37,594 nucleotides of DNA. Source: Acholeplasmataceae bacterium (lineage in GTDB: Bacteria > Bacillota_I > Bacilli_A > ML615J-28 > CAG-698). The notes beneath the pieces were generated by a model. The model made no database searches. It saw nothing but the letters and a program-made list of their open reading frames with translations, and had not been told where the DNA came from. Made by a program: the position numbers and the translations under genes. Position 1 is the stretch's first letter. Every line of letters begins with the position of its first letter. The DNA lies in contig DUTX01000080.1 in the NCBI GenBank assembly GCA_012841865.1, forward strand, positions 1 to 37,594, given 5' to 3'. Positions 15,277 through 23,948 of this stretch are shown one piece after another.

Positions 15277-17703
15277 ATGGAAAAACTGATTCAGACAATT
15301 TTAGAACTGGATAATCCTTTGATAATTTCCGGAAGACCGCTTCTTAACAAAATTATTAAATCCCTTTCCGAAAAAAGAAAGCTTGTAAAAGCTTCTTTTC
15401 GCACTTTTCAGGATGTCATTCACGATTTAATCGGTGCATACACAGTAGATGCGCGCCTTGAGCTTGCGCGGGCGGAAGGAATTTCGAGCGAACTCGCGGC
15501 GATTAAACTTGAGAATTCCTTAATCGTCTCTTCAGCTTATCAAAATGCAAAAATCCATGATTTGTTACGGATAAGAAATAAATACGGTTCCTATTTAAAA
15601 CTGAACCCTTTAGCCCAAAAGCTTTATGAAAACCGGCCCGTGCTTTTGGTTGCGGAATTTGAAGTAAGCGACCATTTTTTTAAGGCTTTAGAAATCATTA
15701 AAACAAAGACAAATATTATTAATTATCGCTTTGAAAACAAAGAAAAACCTCAGACCATATTAGAGTTTTCTCATTATAAAGAAGAAATTGATTACCTAGT
15801 TCAAGAAGTCGGAAAGCTTTTAGATTCAGGACTAAGCCCAGAAAAAATAAAAATTCAAAGTGTTCCGGAGCATTATCTTCCCTATTTAAAAGAAGCCTTT
15901 TTACTGGCGGATATTGCTCTTGATACAAATGAGAATAGTTCCTTATTTACTTATGAAATCGTTCAAAAATTTTTAACGGAACTAAAAATTTATTTTGAAG
16001 AAGAGGCGGAACTTGCCTTTCCAAAAGCGCTTGCTTCAATTTCTATGGAAGATGAAATCACTTCTGATTTGGTTCGGGTTTTAAATCTGTATATGTCATC
16101 TTCAAGAGTTGTTAAGGAGTTATATCAAGACTTGATTTACCAGTTGAAAATTTCCTTTCCGAAAAGAAATTTATATACAAATATCATTCAGATTTCCGAC
16201 TATCAAAATGAATATTTAACTTCTGAGGATGTGGTTTTTATCCTTGGTTTTAACCAAGATTTATTTCCAAAAACGCTGCGCGATGATCAGTTTTTGCTTG
16301 ATTATGAAAGGGAAAAACTAGGGCTTTTGACCTCAAGGGAAAAAAATCAAATCGTAAAAAAGCAAACTCTGGCTTTGCTTTACGGAAAAGCCAAGTCCCA
16401 TCTTTCTTACGCTTCTGACCACCAAGGCTTACAGATTCCGCTTTCCAGTCTTTCTAATCTACTTCAAGATGTGAGTATTGAAAAAGCCGAGCGTGGAGGG
16501 GTTAGCTATGCGCCAGAACTTGATCAAATCCGGCTCGGAAAATTACTAGATTTATATTACCGTTATTCCGAGACTAGTAGTGATTTGTTTAGCCTTTATG
16601 CAACTTGGCCGGATTTATCCTACCGCTCTTACAGTCATAAGTTTACGGGAATCAGCGTTGATGATTTAAGTCCGCTTTTGAAAAGAAGACTTTCTTATAC
16701 AGCAATCGATCAGTATTATCGCTGCGGTTTTCTTTATTATTTAGAAAGAGTTTTAAACATTAAGCGTAGTCAAAACAGTGATGCCTTATTTGTCGGTAAC
16801 TTTTTTCACAATGCTTTGGAAGCGCTCCTTAAGGCAGAAGGAATTGATAATCTGGAGGAGTTTTTAAAAACTGTGATTACTGATTTCCTTAAAGAAAATG
16901 ATAAAGTTCCGACAGCGAAGGAAAAGTTTTTCATTGGAAAATATCTTGAAGTTTTAATCCGTTTTTATAATTATCTAGAAGAAGAAAAAGAATCCAGCGA
17001 ATTAAAAACCTATGCTTTGGAAAAACACTTCAGCATTCCTTTAAAAAACGGGTTTACTTTTGAAGGTAAAATCGATAAGATACTAACCTATAATTATCAA
17101 GGCGAAGATTATTTTGTAGTTCTCGACTATAAAAGCGGAAATGCGGAAGTTGACTTAAATATGATTATTTATGGACTTAGCATGCAAATTCCGATTTATT
17201 TTTATCTTTTAAAACATTCCGGAATCAAGTTTAAGTTTGGAGGCGGTTATCTACAAAAGGTAATTCCGAATACAGTTTTCGGACGCGATCTTAAATACAC
17301 TTATGAAGAACAGTTCCGTAGATATTTTCGGAAAGTTGGCTATAGTCCCGATAATATAGCTTTGCTTGAAAAAATTGATTTGAATTACGGAAATCAAATG
17401 AGCACACTTCATGGCATTCGGATTACCAAAAGCGGGTTTCATGCCAATAGTCTAAAATACTTGCTTTCGGAAGAAGTTTTCCAAGAAATTTTGACTGTGG
17501 TTGCGGAAAAAATTGAAGAAGCGCTTGCTAATATTTCCCAAGGCGAGTTTCCAATCAATCCCAAGCTTACAAATAAATTTGACAGCTGTATGTATTGTCC
17601 TTATCGTGATTTATGTTTTCGAGACGAAAGAGATTATCTTCGGCTTAATGAATTTAAAAATCTTGAATTTTTGAGGAGAAAAGATGATACCAAAGAAACC
17701 TGA
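15277..17703 (+). CDS. addB: AddB/RexB-like helicase-nuclease subunit
   Basis: An 808-residue AddB/RexB-like subunit of the double-strand-break-processing complex. The C-terminal nuclease (PD-(D/E)XK) shows Asp600 in KIDKI, and Asp617-Tyr618-Lys619 in VLDYKSG. Four cysteines for the [4Fe-4S] cluster are in place: Cys483 (QYYRCGF) and Cys771/774/780 (CMYCPYRDLC). The inactive helicase part contains LGFNQDLFPKTLRDDQFLLD, typical of AddB. It is much shorter than B. subtilis AddB (about 1,160) and has no Walker A near its N terminus, closer to RexB. It overlaps addA by 20 bases. Start at 15277 with GAGGCG upstream. Recombination and degradation of linear, including phage, DNA are expected roles. 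Confidence 0.92.
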   Translation: MEKLIQTILELDNPLIISGRPLLNKIIKSLSEKRKLVKASFRTFQDVIHDLIGAYTVDARLELARAEGISSELAAIKLENSLIVSSAYQNAKIHDLLRIRNKYGSYLKLNPLAQKLYENRPVLLVAEFEVSDHFFKALEIIKTKTNIINYRFENKEKPQTILEFSHYKEEIDYLVQEVGKLLDSGLSPEKIKIQSVPEHYLPYLKEAFLLADIALDTNENSSLFTYEIVQKFLTELKIYFEEEAELAFPKALASISMEDEITSDLVRVLNLYMSSSRVVKELYQDLIYQLKISFPKRNLYTNIIQISDYQNEYLTSEDVVFILGFNQDLFPKTLRDDQFLLDYEREKLGLLTSREKNQIVKKQTLALLYGKAKSHLSYASDHQGLQIPLSSLSNLLQDVSIEKAERGGVSYAPELDQIRLGKLLDLYYRYSETSSDLFSLYATWPDLSYRSYSHKFTGISVDDLSPLLKRRLSYTAIDQYYRCGFLYYLERVLNIKRSQNSDALFVGNFFHNALEALLKAEGIDNLEEFLKTVITDFLKENDKVPTAKEKFFIGKYLEVLIRFYNYLEEEKESSELKTYALEKHFSIPLKNGFTFEGKIDKILTYNYQGEDYFVVLDYKSGNAEVDLNMIIYGLSMQIPIYFYLLKHSGIKFKFGGGYLQKVIPNTVFGRDLKYTYEEQFRRYFRKVGYSPDNIALLEKIDLNYGNQMSTLHGIRITKSGFHANSLKYLLSEEVFQEILTVVAEKIEEALANISQGEFPINPKLTNKFDSCMYCPYRDLCFRDERDYLRLNEFKNLEFLRRKDDTKET

Positions 17704-20700
17704 AAATGTTTTTTGGAGCGATGAACAATGGGCCGCCATTTATGAAAAAGGCCAAGACATACTTATTAACGCAGGCGCGGGAAGCGGAAAGACCGCAGTT
17801 TTAACGGAAAGGATTATCCGAATTTTAAAAGACGGAGTCAAGCTAGAGCGTTTAATAGTCCTTACCTTTACCAGAGCAGCTGCCGGCGAAATGAAAGAGC
17901 GCCTTCGCAAAAAACTTCAAAAAGAAATTGCTTCCGGATTTAATTTAAAAGAAGCGTTGGAATATCTTGATCAGGCTTCCGTGCAAACTTTTGACAGTTT
18001 TGCTTTGGAGTTGGTACGAAAGTATCATTATCTGCTCGGAGTCGACCGGACGATAACTATCGGTGACGGGGTCCTTTTTTCCTTAAAAAAGAAGGAAATC
18101 ATTGCTCAGGTTTTTGATTCTTTTTATGAGGAAGAGGATCAGGCATTTTTAGATTTCGTTACTTTGTTTGCGCTTAAGAACGATAAAACCCTGCAAAAAT
18201 ATATCTTTGCTGTTGACAATAAATTAGAACTGATTTATGACCGGAAAGCTTATTTAGATTCTTATCTTGAAAAATATTATTGCGAGAGTTTCATAAAAAC
18301 TATGCTTCGTCGCTATGTGAATCTGCTTTTATTGGAACAAGGGCGAATCAGAAGTAGGCTAGAGCGTCTGCGAGAAGAAATAACCGATGAAGATTTAATG
18401 CTTCATGTTGTTGACTGCGAACATACTTTAGCGGCTTTATTAAAATCTAAGAGCTATTTAGAGTTTAAAGTTCATGCTGATGTTACTCTACCGCGACTTC
18501 CCCGGCACGGCGATGAATCTGAAAAAGCGATTATCAGTTATGAAAAGAATCAAATCAAGGATTCGATTAAAAGATTGCAAACTTATCTAGATTATGAAAA
18601 CGAAGAGGAGATGTATCAAACTTTAATCGCGACCAAAACTCAGATTGCGACCCTAATTCGAATCTTAGAGAGAGTTAATGAGGAATTTTTAAAATATAAA
18701 CGTGAATATAATATTTATGAATTTCATGACATCGCCAAGATGGCAATCAAGCTTTTAAAAGAAAATGGAGAAATCCGTGATTATATAAAAGAACACACTT
18801 ATGAAATTTTAATTGATGAATATCAGGATACAAATGATCTACAAGAAATCTTGATTTCCCTAATCAGCAAGAATAATGTTTATATGGTTGGCGATGTTAA
18901 ACAGTCGATTTATCGGTTTAGAAATGCTAATCCCGAAATCTTTAAAAAGAAATATGCAGATTTTCAAAAGGAAAAAACCGGACTTGCGATTGATTTGTCA
19001 CGCAACTTCCGTTCAAGGCGGGAAGTGTTAGAGGATATTAATTTTATTTTCGAACAAGTGATGGATTCAAGACTTGGAGGCGTCAATTATACGGAAGGCC
19101 AGGAATTAAGTTTTGGAAATAAAAAATATGAAAAAAACGCCCCTGAAAAAGATTATCGGCTTCGTCTTTTGACTTATGATTATACAAACGAAGCTTTAAA
19201 ACCTGCTGAAATCGAAGCTTTTATTATTGGAAATGATATTAAAAGATTAATTGCGGAAGGTTTGCAGATCTATGATAAAGATGAAGACGTAATCAAGCCT
19301 GCTCGTTACTCCCATTTTACAATCCTTACCAGCGAGAAACGACATTTCGATTTATACAAAAAGATTTTTGAATATTTAGAAATCCCTTTGGTCATCCATA
19401 AAGATGAAAGCTTTATCCGCAGTCAAGAAATCTATGTCCTAATCAATATTTTAAGAGCAGTTCATGCGCTTTTGGATGCGGAATATTTCCGGGAAAATTT
19501 TAAAGATGCACTCTTGAGTATTCTTCGTAGCTTTCTTGTAGAAGGAGATGACCGAGAAATATTTAAAGTATATCAAGGTGATTTGTTAGAGGGGTTAAAT
19601 TGCCGTTTTCCCGAGGTTTATCAGAACCTGATTAAGATTTCGGAACTTGCTGAAAAAGCGACATTGAGTCAAATTTTGTGGGAAATTTATGAAAATTTCG
19701 GCTTTTATTTCAAAATTATTAAAATCGGTAATCTTGAGGATGGAGAAGAGAAACTCAATTTTCTTTTAAACAAATTCCAAGAACTCGACAAACTAGGGTT
19801 TAGTTTGCCTGATGCCATTCTCTACTTAGAAGAAATAATGGCGGGGGACCTTGATCTTGAATTTTCGCGCCCGGTTTCTTTAGATACTGATGCCGTTCAG
19901 ATGATGAGTATCCATAAATCCAAAGGTTTGGAATTTCCGATTTGTTATTTTTCGGATTTAGAAACCAAGTTTAAATTTACCGAACTGAATGATCGGATTG
20001 TTTTTGACCAAGAATATGGTTTCATCATTCCTTATTTTAAGGAAGGTTTAACAGATCTCTTTACAAAAAAACTTCTAAAACAAAAATATCAAATTGAAGA
20101 AATCAGCGAAAGAATCCGCGTTCTTTATGTGGCTTTGACGCGTGCCAAGGAACAAATAATTTTGGTAGCGCCTGAGTTTATGGAGTCTTACCGAACGGAA
20201 AGAAAACTGCTACCTTATGTGGACAGATTAAACTATAAATCAGCTTATTCTATCTTTTCTTCAATCGCTAATACTTTAAGCGAGCGTATTCAACTAGTTT
20301 CGACCTTAAGTTATACAAAAGATTATGAACAAGGAAAAATCTTAAGCATCAAAGCTTTCCCCAAATTGCCACCGCTTGAAGTTAAGCGAGTTACGCTCAA
20401 AAAAGAAAAGAGCGAAAAAATCATTGCCTCCACCCAAGCAACTACGCTTTTTAACCCAAAAACAATAGAAGCCATCAATCTCGGTAATCTCCTTCATGAA
20501 ATCTTAGAAATTATTGATTTTAAGGATAATCCGGAAACATTTATCAAAAGAGCTCCGGTCCCCGATACTCTAAAAAAACGCCTCTTAACGCTCTTTCAAA
20601 ACTCGCTCTTTAAGAAACCGATTATCCAAACCTATCATGAATACCCCTTTTATCATAAGGAGACTGAGACCAGCGGTGTGATTGATTTAATTTTGGAAAC

Positions 20701-20866
20701 GGAAACCGAATTGGTCATTCTGGATTATAAACTGAGCGATCTATCCAAAATAGAGTATGAAAGGCAACTTGCAGTTTATAAAGCCTATTTGGAAAGTATC
20801 TCCGAAAAGCGTGTTTCCGCTTATCTCTACTCAATTTTAAGGAAAGAGCTGAAACAGGTTTACTAA
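17684..20866 (+). CDS. addA: AddA UvrD-type helicase/nuclease subunit
   Basis: A 1,060-residue superfamily 1A helicase with a C-terminal nuclease, the motor subunit of AddAB. Helicase motifs in order: Walker A AGAGSGKT (30-37), Ia VLTFTRAAAGEMKERL, II IDEYQDT (Asp378-Glu379), III VGDVKQSIYRFRNA, IV DLSRNFRSR, V QMMSIHKSKGLEF, VI RVLYVALTRAKEQ. The nuclease core has Asp1001 (GVIDLIL) and Asp1014-Tyr-Lys1016 (ILDYKLSD), followed by ERQLAVYKAY. It lies at the short end of the AddA range (about 1,200). GAGGAGAAAAG sets the ATG, which is inside the end of addB, so expression is coupled. No clear terminator follows, and mntP has its own promoter. Confidence 0.95.
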   Translation: MIPKKPENVFWSDEQWAAIYEKGQDILINAGAGSGKTAVLTERIIRILKDGVKLERLIVLTFTRAAAGEMKERLRKKLQKEIASGFNLKEALEYLDQASVQTFDSFALELVRKYHYLLGVDRTITIGDGVLFSLKKKEIIAQVFDSFYEEEDQAFLDFVTLFALKNDKTLQKYIFAVDNKLELIYDRKAYLDSYLEKYYCESFIKTMLRRYVNLLLLEQGRIRSRLERLREEITDEDLMLHVVDCEHTLAALLKSKSYLEFKVHADVTLPRLPRHGDESEKAIISYEKNQIKDSIKRLQTYLDYENEEEMYQTLIATKTQIATLIRILERVNEEFLKYKREYNIYEFHDIAKMAIKLLKENGEIRDYIKEHTYEILIDEYQDTNDLQEILISLISKNNVYMVGDVKQSIYRFRNANPEIFKKKYADFQKEKTGLAIDLSRNFRSRREVLEDINFIFEQVMDSRLGGVNYTEGQELSFGNKKYEKNAPEKDYRLRLLTYDYTNEALKPAEIEAFIIGNDIKRLIAEGLQIYDKDEDVIKPARYSHFTILTSEKRHFDLYKKIFEYLEIPLVIHKDESFIRSQEIYVLINILRAVHALLDAEYFRENFKDALLSILRSFLVEGDDREIFKVYQGDLLEGLNCRFPEVYQNLIKISELAEKATLSQILWEIYENFGFYFKIIKIGNLEDGEEKLNFLLNKFQELDKLGFSLPDAILYLEEIMAGDLDLEFSRPVSLDTDAVQMMSIHKSKGLEFPICYFSDLETKFKFTELNDRIVFDQEYGFIIPYFKEGLTDLFTKKLLKQKYQIEEISERIRVLYVALTRAKEQIILVAPEFMESYRTERKLLPYVDRLNYKSAYSIFSSIANTLSERIQLVSTLSYTKDYEQGKILSIKAFPKLPPLEVKRVTLKKEKSEKIIASTQATTLFNPKTIEAINLGNLLHEILEIIDFKDNPETFIKRAPVPDTLKKRLLTLFQNSLFKKPIIQTYHEYPFYHKETETSGVIDLILETETELVILDYKLSDLSKIEYERQLAVYKAYLESISEKRVSAYLYSILRKELKQVY

Positions 20867-20873
20867 ATAAGAC

Positions 20874-20902
20874 TTTAATTTTTCTTAGAAAAGTAGTATA
20901 AT
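20874..20902 (+). promoter_or_regulatory. Promoter of mntP-like gene
   Basis: TATAAT (20897-20902) with a poor -35 TTTAAT 17 bases upstream. The leader to the start is about 30 bases, too short for a yybP-ykoY manganese riboswitch. Confidence 0.5.
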
Positions 20903-20938
20903 ACTAAAAGTGACTTTTTAAAGAAGCGGAGGATTATG

Positions 20939-21475
20939 ATGGGTGTCTTGGAAATTGTTTTGCTCGGGAGCGGTCTTGCGATGGATGCATCCACGGCGGC
21001 GATGACTGACGGCATGTATGAATGCGGAATGAAGATCAAGAAGTCGATATTTATCGCCCTGATTTTCGGTATTTTCCAAGGTTTGATGCCCATTTTCGGT
21101 TTTTATTCCGGCCGTCTCTTTTCTGAATTTATTTCGAAAATCAATCATTATGTCGCTTTTGGAATCCTTCTCTTCTTAGGACTAAAAATGCTCTATGAAG
21201 CTAAAAAAGTAACCGAATTTGAAGACAAAGTAACTTATTCAAAAATTATTCTCCAAGGAATCGCTACCAGCATCGATGCGCTGATTGCAGGCGTAACTTT
21301 AGCGATAGCTGGAGTTGATATCTATATGGCTGCTTTTATTATTTTCTTGGTTACGACGATTTTAAGTTTTCTGGCGATATATTTAGGTTGTATCTGCGGC
21401 CATATAATTAAAAACAAAGCCCAAATCCTGGGCGGAATTTTATTGATTTTATTGGGAATAAAGATGTTGATTTAA
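20939..21475 (+). CDS. mntP: MntP-family manganese efflux pump
   Basis: A 178-residue six-helix membrane protein of the MntP family, which exports excess Mn2+. The two inverted halves each carry the expected acidic motif: GLAMDASTAAMTDG in helix 1 and GIATSIDALIAGVTL in the helix opening the second half. FGIFQGLMPIFGFYSG is also typical. Two ATG codons overlap the ribosome site; 20939 is preferred because GGAGG (20928-20932) is then 6 bases away, against 3 for 20936. It is a single-gene unit between addA and a terminator shared with the converging ene-reductase. Metal preference is from the family, not proven here. Confidence 0.85.
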   Translation: MGVLEIVLLGSGLAMDASTAAMTDGMYECGMKIKKSIFIALIFGIFQGLMPIFGFYSGRLFSEFISKINHYVAFGILLFLGLKMLYEAKKVTEFEDKVTYSKIILQGIATSIDALIAGVTLAIAGVDIYMAAFIIFLVTTILSFLAIYLGCICGHIIKNKAQILGGILLILLGIKMLI

Positions 21476-21506
21476 AAATACCGAGCAAGTGCTCGGTATT
21501 TATTTT
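21476..21506. terminator. Bidirectional terminator, mntP / ene-reductase
   Basis: AAATACCGAGC (21476-21486) pairs with GCTCGGTATTT (21491-21501) around a 4-base loop, directly after the mntP stop and touching the stop codon of the converging gene. Confidence 0.85.
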
Positions 21507-22498
21507 GCGCGGATATATTGTTTCGGCCAAATGATTTCTGTGCCGAGGGCTTTTGCTGCGTGCAAAGGAAAATAGGGATTTCGAAGAAGTTCCCTGCCGA
21601 AATAAATAAGATCGGCTTTACCTTCTTTTAACACAGTTTCCGCTTGCTTTGCATCTGTAATTAGGCCGCCCGCAGCTGTCGGTAGATTGGCGAGTTTCTT
21701 GATAGTTTCCGAATAGGGGATTTGGTAAGCGGGATAGGAATTTACTTTAAAGTCGGTAACGCCGCCGCTTGAAACATCGATTAAATCAATTCCGGAAAGT
21801 TCTTTAAGAATTCTTACGATATCTTGGGGATGATTACCTAGAGGATCGTATTCTTCTGCGGATACGCGCACCCATAAAGCTTTCTCTTTGGGCCAATATT
21901 TTCTAACTTCTTCAATGACTTCTTTTAAGAAAAGGCTTCTTTCCCGCCCGTATTCATCTGTCCTTTTGTTGGTCAGAGGTGAAAGAAATTGGTTAATTAA
22001 ATACCCGTGGGCAGCATGAATTTCAATGAAATCAAAACCTGCTTGTTCAGCTCTTTTGGCTGCCCTTCCAAAGGCTTTGATTATAGCTTTTATTCCTTCT
22101 AAAGTCAGCTTTTCCGGAGTATTCATGCCGGGATAGGGAAGGGGACTTGGAGCAAAGATTTTTCCTTTGGTTCGGCTTTTTCTCCCCGCATGTGCAAGTT
22201 GAATGCCGACGGCGGTCTGATTTTCATGGGCGGCAGCAACCAAATTCCTGAACCTTTCGATTTGTTCGTCTTGGTAGAACCCGAGGTCACCTTCGGTAAT
22301 TCTCCCCTCCGCAACAACAGCGGTCGCTTCTAGGATTATTGCTCCGACTCCGCCAAGAGAACGGGTGAGATAATGCACATAATGCCAGGGTGTAAACAGG
22401 CTGTCTTCCGCAGCCGAATACATGCACATCGGTGCCATAACAATCCGATTTTTCAAGTGCAGATTTTTAAGCTTAAATTCTGAAAACAAAAGTTTCAT
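21500..22498 (-). CDS. namA: NamA/YqjM-type NADPH:flavin ene-reductase
   Basis: A 332-residue FMN-dependent old yellow enzyme of the YqjM (NamA) class, which reduces activated C=C bonds and handles xenobiotics or oxidative stress. The start KNRIVMAPMCMYSAAED contains Cys25 and Tyr27, the redox-tuning and active-site residues of YqjM. IQLAHAGRKSRTKG, EIHAAHGYLINQFLSPLTNK (the His pair that holds the substrate carbonyl) and YFGRELLRNPYFPLHA align throughout with B. subtilis YqjM, and length is the same (338). AAGGAG precedes the ATG. It has its own minus-strand promoter and shares the terminator with mntP. The physiological substrate is not known. Confidence 0.93.
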   Translation of the reverse strand: MKLLFSEFKLKNLHLKNRIVMAPMCMYSAAEDSLFTPWHYVHYLTRSLGGVGAIILEATAVVAEGRITEGDLGFYQDEQIERFRNLVAAAHENQTAVGIQLAHAGRKSRTKGKIFAPSPLPYPGMNTPEKLTLEGIKAIIKAFGRAAKRAEQAGFDFIEIHAAHGYLINQFLSPLTNKRTDEYGRERSLFLKEVIEEVRKYWPKEKALWVRVSAEEYDPLGNHPQDIVRILKELSGIDLIDVSSGGVTDFKVNSYPAYQIPYSETIKKLANLPTAAGGLITDAKQAETVLKEGKADLIYFGRELLRNPYFPLHAAKALGTEIIWPKQYIRAK

Positions 22499-22517
22499 AA
22501 TTTCTCCTTTCCTCTAA

Positions 22518-22526
22518 ATTTTATCA
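22518..22526 (-). promoter_or_regulatory. Extended -10 promoter of namA-like gene
   Basis: The minus strand reads TGATAAAAT, an extended -10 with one mismatch, 19 bases upstream of the start codon. Confidence 0.45.
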
Positions 22527-22605
22527 TAAAAGAGTTACTTTAGAGTAAAATAATGCAATCAGATTTTCTTAAGGTATTAGATAATACTTTTAGGTCCGTA
22601 AATTA

Positions 22606-22634
22606 TTGGAAAAAAGCTTTTCTTAATGTATAAT
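22606..22634 (+). promoter_or_regulatory. Promoter of the pyrophosphatase operon
   Basis: TTGGAA (22606-22611), 17-base spacer, TATAAT (22629-22634); AGAGGT ribosome site follows before ATG 22672. Confidence 0.75.
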
Positions 22635-22671
22635 AGATGTAAAAAGAATGAAAATAAGAAAGAGGTAATTT

Positions 22672-23205
22672 ATGAACATTTGGCATAACATTAACCCCGA
22701 CAGAATTAAACCTGAAGAATTTGTTGCAGTAATCGAAATTCCGAAAGGAAGCAAGAAAAAATATGAATTGGATAAGGAAACGGGTCTTTTGATGTTGGAT
22801 CGAATCCTTTACACCTCCACCCATTATCCGGCTAATTATGGTTTCATTCCCAGGACATATGCGGAAGATCAGGATCCGTTGGATGTATTGGTGCTTTGTA
22901 GTGAGGATTTGGAACCCTTAAGTTTGGTCAATTGTTATCCGATTGGTGTTGTGCGCATGTTTGACGGCGAAGAAGCCGATGATAAAATCATCGCCATACC
23001 TTTTCAGGATCCGACTTGGAATTTTTATCAGGAATTAAGTGATTTACCTCCGCATATCGCAGCGGAAGTCGAACACTTTTTCCAAGTTTACAAGACCCTT
23101 GAACGGAGAGAAACCGCCGGTTTTGAAATTCATGGTCGAAAAGTGGCGTTAAAAATCGTTACGGAAGCGATCGAATTGTATAAAAAAACTTTTCCGGAAA
23201 ACTAA
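22672..23205 (+). CDS. ppa: Inorganic pyrophosphatase, family I
   Basis: A 177-residue soluble family I pyrophosphatase that splits PPi to phosphate and pulls biosynthetic reactions forward. The N-terminal FVAVIEIPKGSKKKYELD and the signature EDQDPLDVLVL, with metal-binding Asp66, Asp68 and Asp71, are both intact. HYPANYGFIPRTYAEDQD carries the active-site Tyr. Length matches the bacterial enzyme (about 175). AGAGGTAATT sets the start. It leads a three-gene unit with a DUF554 membrane protein 2 bases downstream and a Ca2+-ATPase; the functional link is not obvious. Most low-GC Gram-positives use family II enzymes, so a family I form is a mild lineage clue. Confidence 0.95.
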   Translation: MNIWHNINPDRIKPEEFVAVIEIPKGSKKKYELDKETGLLMLDRILYTSTHYPANYGFIPRTYAEDQDPLDVLVLCSEDLEPLSLVNCYPIGVVRMFDGEEADDKIIAIPFQDPTWNFYQELSDLPPHIAAEVEHFFQVYKTLERRETAGFEIHGRKVALKIVTEAIELYKKTFPEN

Positions 23206-23207
23206 CT

Positions 23208-23915
23208 ATGCTTGCGCTCATTCTTAACTGTTGTACGATTCTTCTTGGCGGAAGTATCGGTCTTCTTTTTAGAAGGGTTTTAAAAAAGGAGATTTTTGAA
23301 GAAGTTTTAAAGGTAGTCGGCTTAACGGTTATTATCTTTGGGGCTCTCGGTCTCTTTCAGGAAATGCTTTTTATCGAAGACGGAAACCTAAAAGCACGTC
23401 ATGAGCTTTTGCTTTTGGTGGCTCTCGCTTTAGGTGCTTTTCTGGGGACGGTTTTAAAACTTGATTTTAGGTTGAAAAAACTTACCAAATATCTAGACGA
23501 AAAATTTAAAGGCAAAAGGTTTTCGGAAGGTTTTATTACCGCAACTATGGTCTTCGGTTCCGGAGCGATGGCGATAGTGGGGAGCATTCGCGCAGGTTTA
23601 GGAGATTTAGATATTTTGTATCTAAAAGCGGTAATCGACGGCATTACGGCTCTTATTCTTGCTTCAACCCTAGGTTATGGTGTCTTATTTTCGATAGTTC
23701 CGATTTTCTTTTATCAAGGGTTGTTTGTGCTTTTAACCTCAGCTTTCGGAAACTTTTTTCCGAATGACTTTATCTCTGCCTTCAGCGCGATTGGTTATGC
23801 GCTTTTAGTTGCGATCGGAATCAATTTTATTTTTGAAAACAAAATTAAAGTAATAAATTTAATTCCCGCTTTGGGAATTTGCATTCTTTGGTTTGTAATA
23901 AAGTCATTGCTTTAA
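23208..23915 (+). CDS. DUF554 integral membrane protein
   Basis: A 235-residue polytopic membrane protein of the DUF554 family (YdfK/YqgA-like). Diagnostic features are NCCTILLGGSIGLLFRR at the start, VFGSGAMAIVGSIRAGLGD in the middle, and AVIDGITALILASTLGYGVL. Six to seven helices can be traced. The family has no agreed function; transporter or channel activity is suspected from its architecture. The ATG lies 2 bases after the ppa stop without a ribosome site, so translation is probably coupled to ppa. The Ca2+-ATPase gene follows 33 bases later. Confidence 0.92.
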   Translation: MLALILNCCTILLGGSIGLLFRRVLKKEIFEEVLKVVGLTVIIFGALGLFQEMLFIEDGNLKARHELLLLVALALGAFLGTVLKLDFRLKKLTKYLDEKFKGKRFSEGFITATMVFGSGAMAIVGSIRAGLGDLDILYLKAVIDGITALILASTLGYGVLFSIVPIFFYQGLFVLLTSAFGNFFPNDFISAFSAIGYALLVAIGINFIFENKIKVINLIPALGICILWFVIKSLL

Positions 23916-23948
23916 AACTATAAAACGGCTCTAAATCAGGAAGGAAAA

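Noticed and set aside
20867-20938. yybP-ykoY manganese riboswitch ahead of mntP
   Set aside because: Only about 70 bases are available, with a promoter inside them; no matching helices seen.
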